Shown piece by piece: positions 21,540 through 32,560 of a DNA stretch of 64,000 nt. The stretch is taken from contig JAHRBC010000002.1 in NCBI GenBank assembly GCA_022702545.1, forward strand, positions 8,308,001-8,372,000. The letters run 5' to 3'. Both the position numbers and the translations under genes were made by a program. Under the pieces are notes generated by a model. That model had not been told where the DNA came from, did no database searches, and saw only the letters and a list, made by a program, of their open reading frames with translations. Within the stretch, counting starts at the first letter, position 1. Each line of letters starts with the position of its first letter. Source of the DNA: Phycomyces nitens (Eukaryota; Mucoromycota; Mucoromycetes; Mucorales; Phycomycetaceae).

Positions 21540-22620
21540 TAAAGAAAAAAGAGATTTCAGTACTTGGAAGTACCACCACGGGCGTCAATTACAGCTTGAC
21601 ATCTTCTCTGCATACTATCAATTAAAAGCCTTGTATACTCGAGGTCTAACATCGTCCATTCTTCTTGAAGGGCTACCTCCAAATTAGCTAAATCACTGAT
21701 TTTTCTTCTCCCCTTCTCAACCAGCATCTCCAGAGCATTCCAGCTGTGCTCGATTGGGTTCAGATCAGGACCTTAAGCTGACCAGTACTCAAATTCCCTG
21801 ATCCGATAGGTCTCTTTCGACCATCGCGCATATCTACCAGTATGACAAGTGGCATCATCTTCCTGGAGGATAAAATCCTTATTCTCATCCTTGGTGACTT
21901 TTGTGAACCATGAGTGGGAGGATTGGGCTAGTATATTGACATATACATCTTGATTGACTTTGTCGGTGTCAACCATCTTTAATAGGCCAACTGATTCACC
22001 CCAAAGGCACCCCCAAACCATAAGTCCACCACCGGCCCATTTCACTGTCGATACGGTATTTTTTCCTTCGTATCTTTGTCCAACTTTTCTGAAAACGCAT
22101 TTGGCAGCAGCGTTTCCGTTCAAACAAAAATGTGATTCATCTGACCCCACCACACTGTTCCATTGGTCGTTTGACAAGTTAAGCTTTTCCTTGGCCCATC
22201 AAAGTATGGATTACTCGTGCTTTTATGTGAGACTAGACTTGTGTGTTGCAACACAGGATGTAAAGTCAAGTTGCTTGACATGGTTGATGACATTATTTCT
22301 GCACATACAAACAGCCGTTGCAGCCATTTCTAATCTGACCTGTTTATAGGTGGTGAATGGATCCTCCAGTATGGTTCTTTCAAGGTGTCTGATAGTCTTC
22401 TCATTCACTTTGTTGGGTTTTCCAGGTAATTTTCTAGGTAATGGACATTCGTGTTGTCTAATGTGTTTAACAATCATTTGCATAGTTGACCTAGGCATCT
22501 CAACTCCACTTGTAATCTGCTCAAGAGAAAGATGAACCTTATGAAGGTAGAAAACACCTTGATACTTCTGCTGCTTTTATATATATATATATAAAGGTCT
22601 CGGATACTGCTTTGCGATTC
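21540..22620 (-). pseudogene. Tc1/mariner-type transposase, nearly full length with stops
   Basis: On the minus strand, the N-terminal helix-turn-helix part (22498-22223, MPRSTMQMIVKHIRQHECPL) is followed, after two in-frame stops, by the DDE domain (22177 onward). The domain has VVGSDESHF (first Asp), LQEDDATCHTG (second Asp) and, after a further stop, DLNPIEHSWNAL (third acidic residue, Glu). It ends with DARGGTSKY. Length and order fit a Tc1-like protein of about 340 residues. At least three stops inactivate it. The N-terminal part is shared with 296-640 next to module A. Confidence 0.8.
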
Positions 22621-23359
22621 TGGAACTCGCATATTTTTAGGTAATTTATTGATAGAGAAAAGAGGTTTTTATTTCAAAATCTTAATCTTAATTAGCGCAA
22701 ATTGGCACAAGAGGCATTGTATCTCCATTAAAGGTCTAATATTGAAGCGTGCATACACTTAAAAGGTACATGTATACATGTATTTTATAATTTAGACATT
22801 AAACTATTCACTCGTAATTAAACATTGATTCAAGTATTATAAAAAGGAATCACTGGCTGTGCCCAGAGTTTACAATGTTACTTGATATGAATACCACAAT
22901 TGAGTGAGGTACAGACCCCACAACCTAATCTCTAGCACCTCCTGGTTAATACGAATGTCCTTAAAAGATTTGGAATAGCTACAAGACCCAGCTATACTTT
23001 ATACTTCTGCAGTGATAACCAACCATTCTCTTGACGAAATCAAGTTTGTTGCACACTCTTTAATTCTCTGTATCAACTCATTGACATTCCGTTCAAATAC
23101 TAATTAAAGGCCGCTTCTTTCTTTTGGGCTTGTTTAAACATCTTTGGTACAAAAAAATGTAAAATGTATATGACTTTTTAGTAAAAGCCTCTTATATATA
23201 TATATTTGAACGATAATTGTTTATTGTATATAGTAACAATTAATGTTGCTTGATGCCTATTCATATAGGTTTCTCGAGGGTTGAAAAATGAAAGGAATGA
23301 AATGGAGGCATATGATTGGCTGATTTAATTTGGGCGCAAATTTAAAAAAATTGAAAAAT

Positions 23360-23428
23360 GTGAGCGCAGGGAATTGAACCCCGTACCTCCAGCCCTTGCG
23401 GGCGGCGCTCTTCCATCGGAGCTGTCAC
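23360..23428 (-). other. tRNA-like pol III unit, copy B
   Basis: Same 69-nt unit as at 1447-1515, with one change in the B box (GGTTCAATTCC), which should weaken pol III promoter function. Confidence 0.55.
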
Positions 23429-24086
23429 CCACTTTCTTATTCACTTGGAAAATTAAAAAATGAGTGGACCATTTTATTGCCTTTTATGGAAATACGTACT
23501 ACTATTTTTTTTTGAGTAGCGACTGACGGAATAAAATAAAGAGCTTTGTGTATGGAGCCCATGCTCTTGTATTTAATCTTTTGTATTCCGTTTAAATAAA
23601 GTAGCCGCTTTATTTGTCTCAACTCAATTTTCTTTTTATATATTTCACCCTTGTGGTTTGTATACCACAAAAATATGTACTCCACAACTAATCTCTGATT
23701 ACTCTTTGCTAATGTACATTGCAATGTTTAACATCTCAGGATCAGCTACACATCAGGCACATATACATTTTATATCCTCAGTATATTTTGAGACCATTAA
23801 GTGTAGCTCATAATATAAAACTCTACACACAATATCCAAGGACTAGGACATTTGAAAATGTTATACCTCATCAAGAAATATTGTGCCTCTAGGATTAGCA
23901 TACTTTTTTATATATATCAAGTTTCTCCCTCAAATTTGCTACATCCCAGCAATGAATCTGTAATTATCATATCTTAAAAGTGGTGTACTTTTTTTAATAT
24001 TGTCAGAGCTGAAAGTAACCAATTCTGAGAGTGCATATTTTAAATCTATTACTGTTAATATCATAGGTACAAAGAAGCAATGGTCT

Positions 24087-24579
24087 TTATTTCTTTTGTT
24101 TCTTTGGGAGACGAGAGAGAGCAAAAGAATCTTTGGATAGCCAATTCAAAGGTGGAGTGGGGGCTGGGCGTTTCAAATTGGCATGGGTAGACACAAAGGC
24201 AGTTTCAACTTTGTAGGCAGTTTCCAGGGCAATGTTCTTTAAAGACATCAAATGGGTGATAAGGCTTGGGAGAAGAGTTATTCGATCCAAATCCCCAAAG
24301 AGCTTCGACTTGGCGATATTGATCATGCCGTAGACCTTGGGAGAAAGGAGCTCCATAACATAGGTATGCAAATTATCACCTTTACAATGGATTCCGCAAA
24401 TCTTTGGCTCAACCACACCACTCGAAACCAGACTGTTCATGGCAGATTTCATTTGTTTGGCAAGCTTTACCAGGTCAGATTCAACACAAGAGGTTCGTTC
24501 CGAGTTTTTGAATTCGGCTATCAGTACAACGCACTTTGTATTACCAGAAAGATTGTACACTGAAAAATCTGGCTTGTAT
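24087..24579 (-). pseudogene. PD-(D/E)XK-like gene, module copy B, 5' half lost
   Basis: Only the C-terminal 163 codons or so remain, beginning just before the KPDFSVY codons. The catalytic-type residues Asp, Glu (IAEFK) and Lys are retained, and the C-terminus is the same basic LPKKQKK. The 5' part was removed where the element at 24580 is inserted. It has no start codon of its own. Confidence 0.85.
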
Positions 24580-25518
24580 CACACCAAAAGAAATTTGATT
24601 ACTAATTTGGACAGGTTTTCAGCACTTTTATCGGCGCTTGCTGGGAGCAATAAATCGCCTTATATAGAATAAGGAAATCTGGCCATAGAATGGGTTTAAA
24701 TTATAGCTGCTAAAACGAATTTGGAAATAATGGGTTTTGGAATACAGCAATTTTATTTAGAAAAAATATTGGGAAAATATTAGGGGGGTTCAACTTTTAT
24801 TAGAATTAGAATTAGAATTAGGCCACTACTAGGCCACTACTAGGCTTTTACTTGGCCTTTGCTTGATACCTGTCCAGAATTTACCTGGCTACTTGGACTC
24901 CAGCAAGGTTCACTGACATGATATATGGACAAGCAAGGTTGCAGTGTAAAGAGCCAGGGTCACAGACAAACTATTCATATAACCACAGACAGAAATATCC
25001 ATTGCTAGTATTGAAAAATGGCAAAAGTTAGTAGTTGTATTTACACTGATAATTATATAGTAAAATACCTTTGTTATGGATGAAGAATGATGCTGTTTTG
25101 TATGCCATTTCCTTGTCTAAAATGTAAACCATGTGTTAGTATGTGAAGTGTTTTAGCTTGCAGTGGCTTGTTTATTCATGTAAAAGCTTACCTCATAATG
25201 ACAAGCACTTAATTAAAAGGATCTTGATTAATTAACAAGTACAAAAGTAATATATGGTTTATTTTATTTACCAGAACTGATCAGAAGCATGATTTGAGTA
25301 TTCTCTATAAAACTAGAGTATTAATCATCAGTCATTACAATTTTTGTTTGATGAGTAAGAAAAAAAGAGAAAAAATCGACTAGTAAAAATAAGAAGAAAA
25401 GAAAAAAAATGCCAAGACAAAATTCAAAGTCAGAAAACTATTTAAGTAATCATTGGTCTAATTGTTGACAGGCACCTTCTTTGGTTTTCTTTTTTCATTT
25501 ACTCAACATCACTTTATA

Positions 25519-25735
25519 ATGGGAAAGGAAAAGTTAACATATAATAAATGCTTGAGCAAAATTAAGCTCGTAAACCATTCTCTCGTCTGCCACATATTTT
25601 CGCAAGAGTGCAGTACATTGTATAATCTTCAGCGACACATTCAGGCCCATAATCCAGTTACCTCTTTGGATTCATCAACTGAAAAATGTACTCGATCCCA
25701 ACGCCACAAATATTCCCGATTCACAAAGAGAATTT
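25519..25735 (+). CDS. Likely 5' exon of the CACTA-like transposase, zinc-finger type
   Basis: The frame starts MGKEKLTYNKCLSKIKLVNH and contains a C2H2-like segment ending LYNLQRHIQAH. N-terminal zinc fingers upstream of the transposase core are common in this group. A splice to the long frame starting at 25786 is plausible, but I could not fix the junction. Confidence 0.45.
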
Positions 25736-25785
25736 AATGTTGCGGAAGATGATCAAGAAGCAGCATTCAAGCTGATCTTTCAGCC

Positions 25786-28536
25786 ATGATTGAGGAAGAA
25801 CAGGAAGAAGCCATGGGAGAGGATCTTTCATCTCTTAGAGAGAGAATTTTCAACATGGCATCATCAACAATTGACAGCAACAGGGAATCGGATCTTCCTA
25901 CCTTGGCCTTTGAAGACTGCCAATCTCTTTTGGATTTTTCTGCTGCGTCTGGTGAATGGAATCGAAGCGTACCTCCCTTCTTTCCTTTCCAGAATCTCCA
26001 GACTTTAGTCTTGCAAGCCTTTGTCGACGGTGACGACAGCATGATCTCTGTTTCCATGCTTACAAAGATCATGTATACTATCAATCTGCTGTTTGGGTTG
26101 AAGAAGAAAGCAGATGAGGCCAAAGCAGAGTTCAAGCTGCCAAAGGTCGGAACCTTGTTGAATTATCAGCACAACAAGTTCAACAAGGTTCCTCTGTTCC
26201 CTACGACTGTCAAGAAGGTTACCATCAAGGCCACCTCAAATTTGGGCTCAGGCATCACCGGCCAAGAAAAGACTGTAGATTGTCACTTCAATTTGCCTTC
26301 GGATCACATACGTCTTCTCTTGGCAAACCCTCAAAAGGCACCATATCTTTCGGCTCTCCCTGATTTCACCGAAGATCAGTGTCTTTCTGTCCAGCAAGGC
26401 GAAAAATGGAGAAGAAATCCTTTGTTCCAGCATCCCTTTGTACAAGCAAACGGCAAAGACTTCTGGGTTGGTGATGTTGTGGTGCTATCCAGTGGACAAT
26501 CGGTTTTAGTCGAGAAGTTTTACCTCAGAAACACGCTCACTCTTTTTGATGGATTTCTTGTTGAACAAGGCTTTGACAGTGAAGGCCATCCTTTACATAA
26601 AGTACAAAGCTCTCCTGTCGCATACGAAACTAAGTACCTGGATTCTGTTTGGCTCCCTCCTATGCTCTATAGTCATCCTAAGTACTGGATTTCCTCTGGT
26701 GAAGTATCTCTGAACCAAATGCACTATGGCCTGTTGTTCAAAAACCATCCTTTGCAAAAGCCGATATTCAACAGTGCCAACCAGTTCATTCGATATCAGA
26801 AGGCCATTGTCGCCCCACTTGCTATCTTTTCTGACGATACCTCTGGAAATCTGACGAAAACTCATGGTATGTATGACAGTGTGCTGGTAAACTTCCCTGC
26901 CATGCCATATGGTATGAGAAACCGACGCGAAAACAACTTCTTTGTCACCGCAGTTTCTCAACAAGCCGGATTCAAGTCGACGCATCTGATGCCCGTTCTC
27001 ACTGCCGACCTCAAGTCCCTTGAAAATGGTGTTGAGATGTACTCGTCAGTCTATAACGAGACTGTAACTGTCTGTGCTCCACTGCTCTTCGTTACGGCTG
27101 ACAACGCCCGCCATGCTGAACTTGTTGGCTTGAAGCACTCAACGTCCAATTTCCCTTGTAGAAAGTGCTACTACCGCAACTTGGGAAGAGTGTCTTTTGA
27201 TGAGTTCAACTCTGATCATCTGGTTTGCCACTGTCCACGCAGATCAAAGGAACATTTTGAGCTTGCTGCCGCTGACCCAACCCGCAAAGAGAAGGCAATT
27301 CCTGGTATCTTACCGAACATCGACGACCTTTACCTGGAAACAGAGAAGCCAACCGATAAGGCGCTTATTCTTGCTGATCTTGGATATAGTAATACCGGTA
27401 CCGAAGACCTACTGTGTCTGCAGTCGTTCGATCCCGCCCTTGATACACCTGTAGAGATTTTGCATACTGTTGCTCTTGGAGTATGTAAATACCTTGTTAA
27501 CCATTTGTTCAAGGAAGTTTTAAAGGGAAACACTGCTTCACAAGTAAAGTTATCTGATCTGTTGGAGCAAGAAAAAGGTTCTAGGGACTTTACAAGGACT
27601 TTCAGAAAGAAGCTTAGACATAGTGGATCTTACCTTGGCAAGGAGTTCAAGATTCTGGTGCAAGTTCTGCCGCCGATTCTTAATGCTGAATTCACAGACG
27701 ACCCAAAAGTTTGTATGATTGCCAAGCCCTTTACAGAACTTGGTATTCTATCATCTTTACTGTTTGTTCGAGAGATAACCACTGACTTTGATCAATATCT
27801 CAACAACATCGATAATGCTGCTCGCCGTCTGGTCAAGTCCTTGCACGAATACGATGTCTATGCTAAGACCAAGTTCAGCCTGACCCTGAAGACCCACCTT
27901 CTGCTGCATCTTAAGGAAGACATCAAGAGGTTTGGTTGTGCTTTACATTTTGAGACCGAGAAAGGTGAACAATTTAACAAGTTCATCCGGACTCATTTGG
28001 TGTATTCGAACCGTCGTGCTGATAACAGGGATCTTACCCATAAGTTTGGAAAGCAAGATATGCTCAGACACATTGCTAACGGAAGCTCATGGATTGACAG
28101 GACTACAAGAACTCGTGTACAAAGTGGACCCGGTATATCTGCCTTTTTTAATGATCAAGGAAGCAAATTTTCTGACAATTACTTTGGTAAACGTCAGGAA
28201 TTTGTGGACAACAATCATGTAAACAGAAAGATTGTTGCTGGTGTCTCTGTCGCGTTTTCTTACAACCATGATGCCAACAGACTTTTTGCTGGAAAGGTGA
28301 TGGAAAGTAATGGTGTTTTGTACATTCAGCATTACCAACTTTCCTCACCCAACCTGAACTTGGCAATAGTTGGCTGCCAAGCAACTGAACAATACTGCAA
28401 GTTGGAAGATGCTAGAATCGAATGCATGCTACATCTGACCTTAGGTGAGCGCCTTTCTCGCATCAACCTCTTCAAGTTTGGATCTTATCACTTCTTTTGC
28501 AAGAACTACTTCCGTTTTTTTACTTTAAATCAATAA
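25786..28536 (+). CDS. CMC/Plavaka/KDZ-type transposase
   Basis: An uninterrupted 916-codon frame inside the element bounded by inverted repeats. It has acidic residues at the N-terminus, a CRKCYY zinc-type pair near residue 465 preceded by FVTADNARHAELVGL, and the segment KTHLLLHLKEDIKRFGCALH...TEKGEQFNKFIR...SNRRADNRDLTHKF near residues 705-760. That last segment is the signature I associate with large fungal CACTA-related transposases. Its full length and intact terminal repeats suggest it could still be active. The subfamily (Plavaka or KDZ-like) is uncertain. Confidence 0.75.
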   Translation: MIEEEQEEAMGEDLSSLRERIFNMASSTIDSNRESDLPTLAFEDCQSLLDFSAASGEWNRSVPPFFPFQNLQTLVLQAFVDGDDSMISVSMLTKIMYTINLLFGLKKKADEAKAEFKLPKVGTLLNYQHNKFNKVPLFPTTVKKVTIKATSNLGSGITGQEKTVDCHFNLPSDHIRLLLANPQKAPYLSALPDFTEDQCLSVQQGEKWRRNPLFQHPFVQANGKDFWVGDVVVLSSGQSVLVEKFYLRNTLTLFDGFLVEQGFDSEGHPLHKVQSSPVAYETKYLDSVWLPPMLYSHPKYWISSGEVSLNQMHYGLLFKNHPLQKPIFNSANQFIRYQKAIVAPLAIFSDDTSGNLTKTHGMYDSVLVNFPAMPYGMRNRRENNFFVTAVSQQAGFKSTHLMPVLTADLKSLENGVEMYSSVYNETVTVCAPLLFVTADNARHAELVGLKHSTSNFPCRKCYYRNLGRVSFDEFNSDHLVCHCPRRSKEHFELAAADPTRKEKAIPGILPNIDDLYLETEKPTDKALILADLGYSNTGTEDLLCLQSFDPALDTPVEILHTVALGVCKYLVNHLFKEVLKGNTASQVKLSDLLEQEKGSRDFTRTFRKKLRHSGSYLGKEFKILVQVLPPILNAEFTDDPKVCMIAKPFTELGILSSLLFVREITTDFDQYLNNIDNAARRLVKSLHEYDVYAKTKFSLTLKTHLLLHLKEDIKRFGCALHFETEKGEQFNKFIRTHLVYSNRRADNRDLTHKFGKQDMLRHIANGSSWIDRTTRTRVQSGPGISAFFNDQGSKFSDNYFGKRQEFVDNNHVNRKIVAGVSVAFSYNHDANRLFAGKVMESNGVLYIQHYQLSSPNLNLAIVGCQATEQYCKLEDARIECMLHLTLGERLSRINLFKFGSYHFFCKNYFRFFTLNQ

Positions 28537-28802
28537 AATTCTTTCTTCTTTGTCCTCTTTTTTTTTTCAAAGTGCTTTTTAATTTCAGTTTGGGCTGTTA
28601 ACTATTTCTATTGGCTATTTGTCAAAAAGTAACAGCGAGATTCAATTTTAGAAGTACCGACTCTCCCAAATTAGATTTATTCAGATTATTCTGAAAAACA
28701 GGCAATTTTCAGCTCAGAATTGACTTTTATAGGCAAAAAAACCTTGTTTTAAACTCAATGACCCTAAATTACCATATTTATACGAGAATTTCTTTTGGTG
28801 TG

Positions 28803-29889
28803 ATGTCATGTAATGCTGCTTTTGAAAGCCGGGAGTTGATTCCATCCTGTAAAAAAAAACCCCACTAAATTTCCACCTCGACCATGCCCAGCAAGAGTAA
28901 ATATAGTGGCGGGTTGACAAGGATGACTTTTCGTCAATGGTCCAGAGGCGCGACAAAGGCAATATGCACCAGGCAAGTGGAAATTGGAGCGTATTTGGCG
29001 AAGTTGGTACATAATATCCATATTGCTAATTAGGCTTGTATTTTTGTCCTTGAACATATTCAATGCAGTTCTTAAACAATCTTGGTCAACGAATATTTTC
29101 GTAGACAAGGAGTCTCTTTCGGATAAAACCTGGAAATGATTGTTTGTCGATCCAATGTTTGTTGTTTGTTTTATGCCAATTCTTGTGCAAGAGGTAACCA
29201 GAACATTCGATACTTGGGTTCCAATGTTGAGTTTCTGGCCATCAGGATGTTGCAATGAGATAGGCCAAACATCAGGGTACAGGCTTGTGATAGGAGGATG
29301 TAGTGATGTAGTTTGAACCTTGCCTTTGATTATTCCACATGGCTCACAGTGAGAATCAACTACTTTTGTTCGCCCATAGGCTTCCACTGTGTTCACAACT
29401 ACAGCTTGTCCATCGTTCATGTTATAAAGTATGGAGCCCGCAAACAACTTGAGGGTAGAAATTCCAATCACGGTTCAATAAGTCGCAGACTTCAGGGTTC
29501 AGCTCTACAAAATTACGCTGCTGCAGTAATTTGGAGAAAGGGGAACTTAAAAGCAAATTTCCCAGGGGTTCTTGAACATGCTTTGTACATGCTATGCACG
29601 GCATCTCATCTTAAAATTTCTGCTTCAGAAAGTTTGTTTCTACAAAGTCGCAGCTGTCCTGGAGATCTTTGATTGTTGATGCATGGGTCAAGGCGCTCTT
29701 CTTCTTTCCATCTCTTGTTAATATGGTGAAAGGCTGCAGTGATAGATTCTCCACGATGTACAAGGTTTTAGCTGACTCCTTTGTGCTCATGGCTGGCTGT
29801 CCACAAGCATCTAGTATGACACTATTATATGTTCTCGTTGCTTCAGCCATGACTGGCTTGGCATTTGGCAGAGTTTCTCTTGATTGCAT
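28803..29889 (-). pseudogene. Relative of the 18.2-kb zinc-finger gene, decayed and 3'-truncated
   Basis: On the minus strand the reading starts MQSRETLPNAKPVMAEATRT, has an in-frame TAA at 29611-29613, continues with QRNFVELNPEVCDLLNRDWN, shifts frame near 29430-29470, then reads STLKLFAGSILYN, VVVNTVEAYGR, LNIGTQVSNVLVTS and MYQLRQIRSNF. These blocks align in order with the protein at 18166-19843. It lacks zinc fingers in the visible part and stops at the edge of the CACTA-like element. It is a pseudogene unless the stops mark unseen introns. Confidence 0.6.
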
Positions 29890-29989
29890 TTGTAGAGTGC
29901 TGACCGTATAATATCCTGCCCATAAAGTAATGTTGACTATGCTTAATTCACTCCAGGATCCATTGTCTAAATACTAGTCAAGAACCCTA

Positions 29990-30600
29990 TTTCAAAAGGC
30001 TTTAGGGACCCATTTTTCAAATAAAATAAAATGAATATTCGCATCAGTACACAACTTTGCGACTTGCGCTTTTGTTCTATTGTAGAATTTTTATTGCCTT
30101 GCTTCTAATTATTTTTACCAGAACTTGAGGTCGAAATGACTTTATTGCAGCCATAGTTGACGAATGAAGATGGCCCTGATTGATAGATATGCTGTTGATG
30201 AGCAAGTAAGAAAACAATTTGGGACAACCTACAAAAATACAATTGAGGTGTCAGTACAATGTTTCGATGGCTTGTTTTTGTTGAAACATTGATAGTTTAC
30301 ATTATGGTGCCGAGATTTGGAGAATTAAAGATAATGAACCTTTGAACCGTTATTTATTTTCGCTCTAGTCCATTAAATCTTGGTAAATTACAGTTTTAAG
30401 ATTGTCGCTAATGATGATTCCTAAATCTGACATACAATCTCTTTCTTCTTTTTCTTCTGGTAACAAGGTAGCCTTAGTGCCCTGGAAAGGCCTCACAGGC
30501 CACAGGGACACCTCTGCCTATTGCGGTTCTGTTTGGTATTCGTATAATGAGATATAAAAAAAAAAGTAAATATTTTGACAAACATTATATTATGGAAACG
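29990..30600. other. Non-coding stretch
   Basis: No gene or known RNA recognised. A short GC-rich inverted repeat (GGCCTCACAGGCC) occurs near 30489. Confidence 0.35.
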
Positions 30601-30617
30601 TTGCCCTTGATGACATG

Positions 30618-30830
30618 TACTGGTTTTTTCCTTAAAATTGGCGGATTTGGCAATATTAATTAACACATTTGACAATTTTTATTAGCGCAGTAATAAATAA
30701 TTATTGGTGATTTAAAGCAGAAGAGTTGTAGGGAAAAACACTAATAATTATTTATTACTGTGCCAATAAAGATTGTCAAATGTGTTAATTAATATTGCCA
30801 AACCCGCCAATTCTAAGGAAAAAACCAGTA
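30618..30830. repeat. Palindromic MITE with TA ends
   Basis: Two arms of about 92 bp (30618-30709 and 30739-30830) are near-perfect reverse complements around a 29-bp loop. The outer ends are TACTGGTTTTTTCC and GGAAAAAACCAGTA, which fits a Tc1/mariner-type MITE with a TA target duplication. It encodes nothing. Confidence 0.9.
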
Positions 30831-30954
30831 TGAATAAGGGTCCAAATATGTCAGCGTCATAAGGCTTCAAAGGTGACCTCCGTCACAATGGTATAAAAAA
30901 AATGGCAGAATCCAAACTAAGTTGCCAAATTGAGATTTTTTTTCACCGGGTGCG

Positions 30955-31337
30955 GGGGAATTGGCGGATCTTTGGATACGGTGCGATGTGAGCAAGGGGT
31001 TCTTCGGTGAGGAAGAGAAGTTACACGCATAGGTATTAGAGGGGAGTGGGGATGAGACAAAAAGCGATAGCTACTAGGAAAATGCAGATGATTATAATCA
31101 AAGGAGTTCTCTATACGGCACAGACAATACTAGATGACAAGAGCGACCCATGTCCTCTGCGACAAATACAGACTTATGTGGGAAGAGAGTTGTTTTATTC
31201 ATTTTACTGATGTTAAGTTAATAAGGTCAGGGCCTCAATAGTACTACTACCTATTGAATATACCCAATTTACATTCCAATTGTAACCTCTTCACGTCAGA
31301 CCGAGCTGCCTGTTGATCCAACCCGGACAACGTCACA
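30955..31337 (-). repeat. Solo LTR, family TGTGATG...TTACA, degraded copy
   Basis: Right end reads CGTCACA at 31337. Most of the body matches the copy at 40361-40755. The left end is replaced or degraded, and no target duplication can be recognised. Confidence 0.7.
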
Positions 31338-31675
31338 AGCCTAATAGCTATTAGGCGTATTGCATAAATATTTCTCTAATGACTGGAAGCATGAGCACCT
31401 AATAGGTGATATACACAATCAAATTGTGAGTAAAAGTGTCCCAAATAAAAGTAAATTCGGCTGCAAGAAATCAGGGCACGCTACAGGTTCTCTTTAGTCA
31501 CTCTATACAATATTATAATGAAAAGTACCTACCAACTGTGAAATGACTATCCCGATTTTCACAACAAAGAGAAGTCTGGGGTTAATACCAGTAGTTTTGT
31601 ATAAAAACGTCACAACCTAACAAACGCTATTTTATACTTGGTTAGGACACAGAGTACATTGTAAAATAAGTTACA

Positions 31676-32560
31676 TACCAGCAAATATAACCGATCAAGC
31701 AACAGAGATCTTTCTTTACTATTCCTCAAACCCTCAAGTAGGAGGATTTCAAGATGGCGATATTGGACACAGGATGAATTGAGTTTTTTTTTTTTAAAAA
31801 AAAAAACATCTTCAGCTGCACCAGAAGACGTCCCTCAAGACAAAACCATAACACCCCTCAAGGCATCATAGTCCTTCACGCCAGATCAAAAGTCACTGTA
31901 CTATATATATATATATATTTCAATTTTAGTTTCAAAAAATGATAATAACTACAGTATATTTCTTACCAACAGCAAATAACCAGATAGGCATGCCTTTCAA
32001 CACTATTGTAAGATGTCCCTCGAGACAATCCTATGGAACCCCTCAAGGTAACCACAAAACCTCCAATGTGCGGACTGTTTCACTACAAATAAATGAAATA
32101 ATGTTAAATTTCCATATTCATGACAATCTGTCGGCCTACATATTGATACTTAACTAATTATACCAGCAAATATAACCGATCAAGCAACAGAGATCTTTCT
32201 TTACTATTCCTCAAACCCTCAAGCAGGAGAATTTCAAGATGGCGATATTGGACACAGGATGAATTGAGTTTTTTTTTTTAAAAAAAACATCTTCAGCTGC
32301 ACCAGAAGACGTCCCTCAAGACAAAACCATAACACCCCTCAAGGCATCATAGTCCTTCACGCCAGATCAAAAGTCATTGCACTATATATTTTTTCAATTT
32401 TAGTTTCAAAAAATGACAATCTTGGATACCTTTTGTTCCAACAGCGAACAAGTATGCTATTCAACACTATTGCAAGCTGCCCCTCGAGACAGATCTATGG
32501 AGCTCTTCAAAGCAACCAAAGGACCTTGAAAGTACAAAAACTGTATGTTCATGAGAAATC
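31676..32560. repeat. 485-bp tandem duplication with T/A-run palindromes
   Basis: The segment starting TACCAGCAAATATAACCGAT at 31676 recurs at 32161, a period of 485 bp. About 260 bp is nearly identical, and the remainder is diverged (CCCTCGAGACA blocks). Each unit has a T-run followed directly by an A-run (about 31787-31806 and 32268-32287). The function is unknown. Confidence 0.85.

Larger units (their letters stand above)
22676..24579. mobile_element. Helitron-derived module, copy B (truncated)
   Basis: The left 1.9 kb of the module, in the same orientation as copy A, including the Tc1 relic on its left as in copy A. It stops at 24579, where a CACTA-like element begins. The rest of the module is not found on the other side of that element. 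It contains a small inversion near 22960-23010 relative to copy A: the bases around GATTTGGAATAGCTACAAGA are reverse-complemented. Confidence 0.75.
24580..28802 (+). mobile_element. CACTA-like (CMC superfamily) DNA transposon with terminal inverted repeats
   Basis: The left end CACACCAAAAGAAATT (24580-24595) is the exact reverse complement of the right end AATTTCTTTTGGTGTG (28787-28802). The flanks show AT before the left end and AT after the right end, compatible with a 2-bp target duplication. It carries one long transposase-type frame. The ends begin CACAC, close to the CACTA consensus. The left flank is module B, but the right flank is a different gene relic, so a deletion or rearrangement followed insertion. 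Confidence 0.85.
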
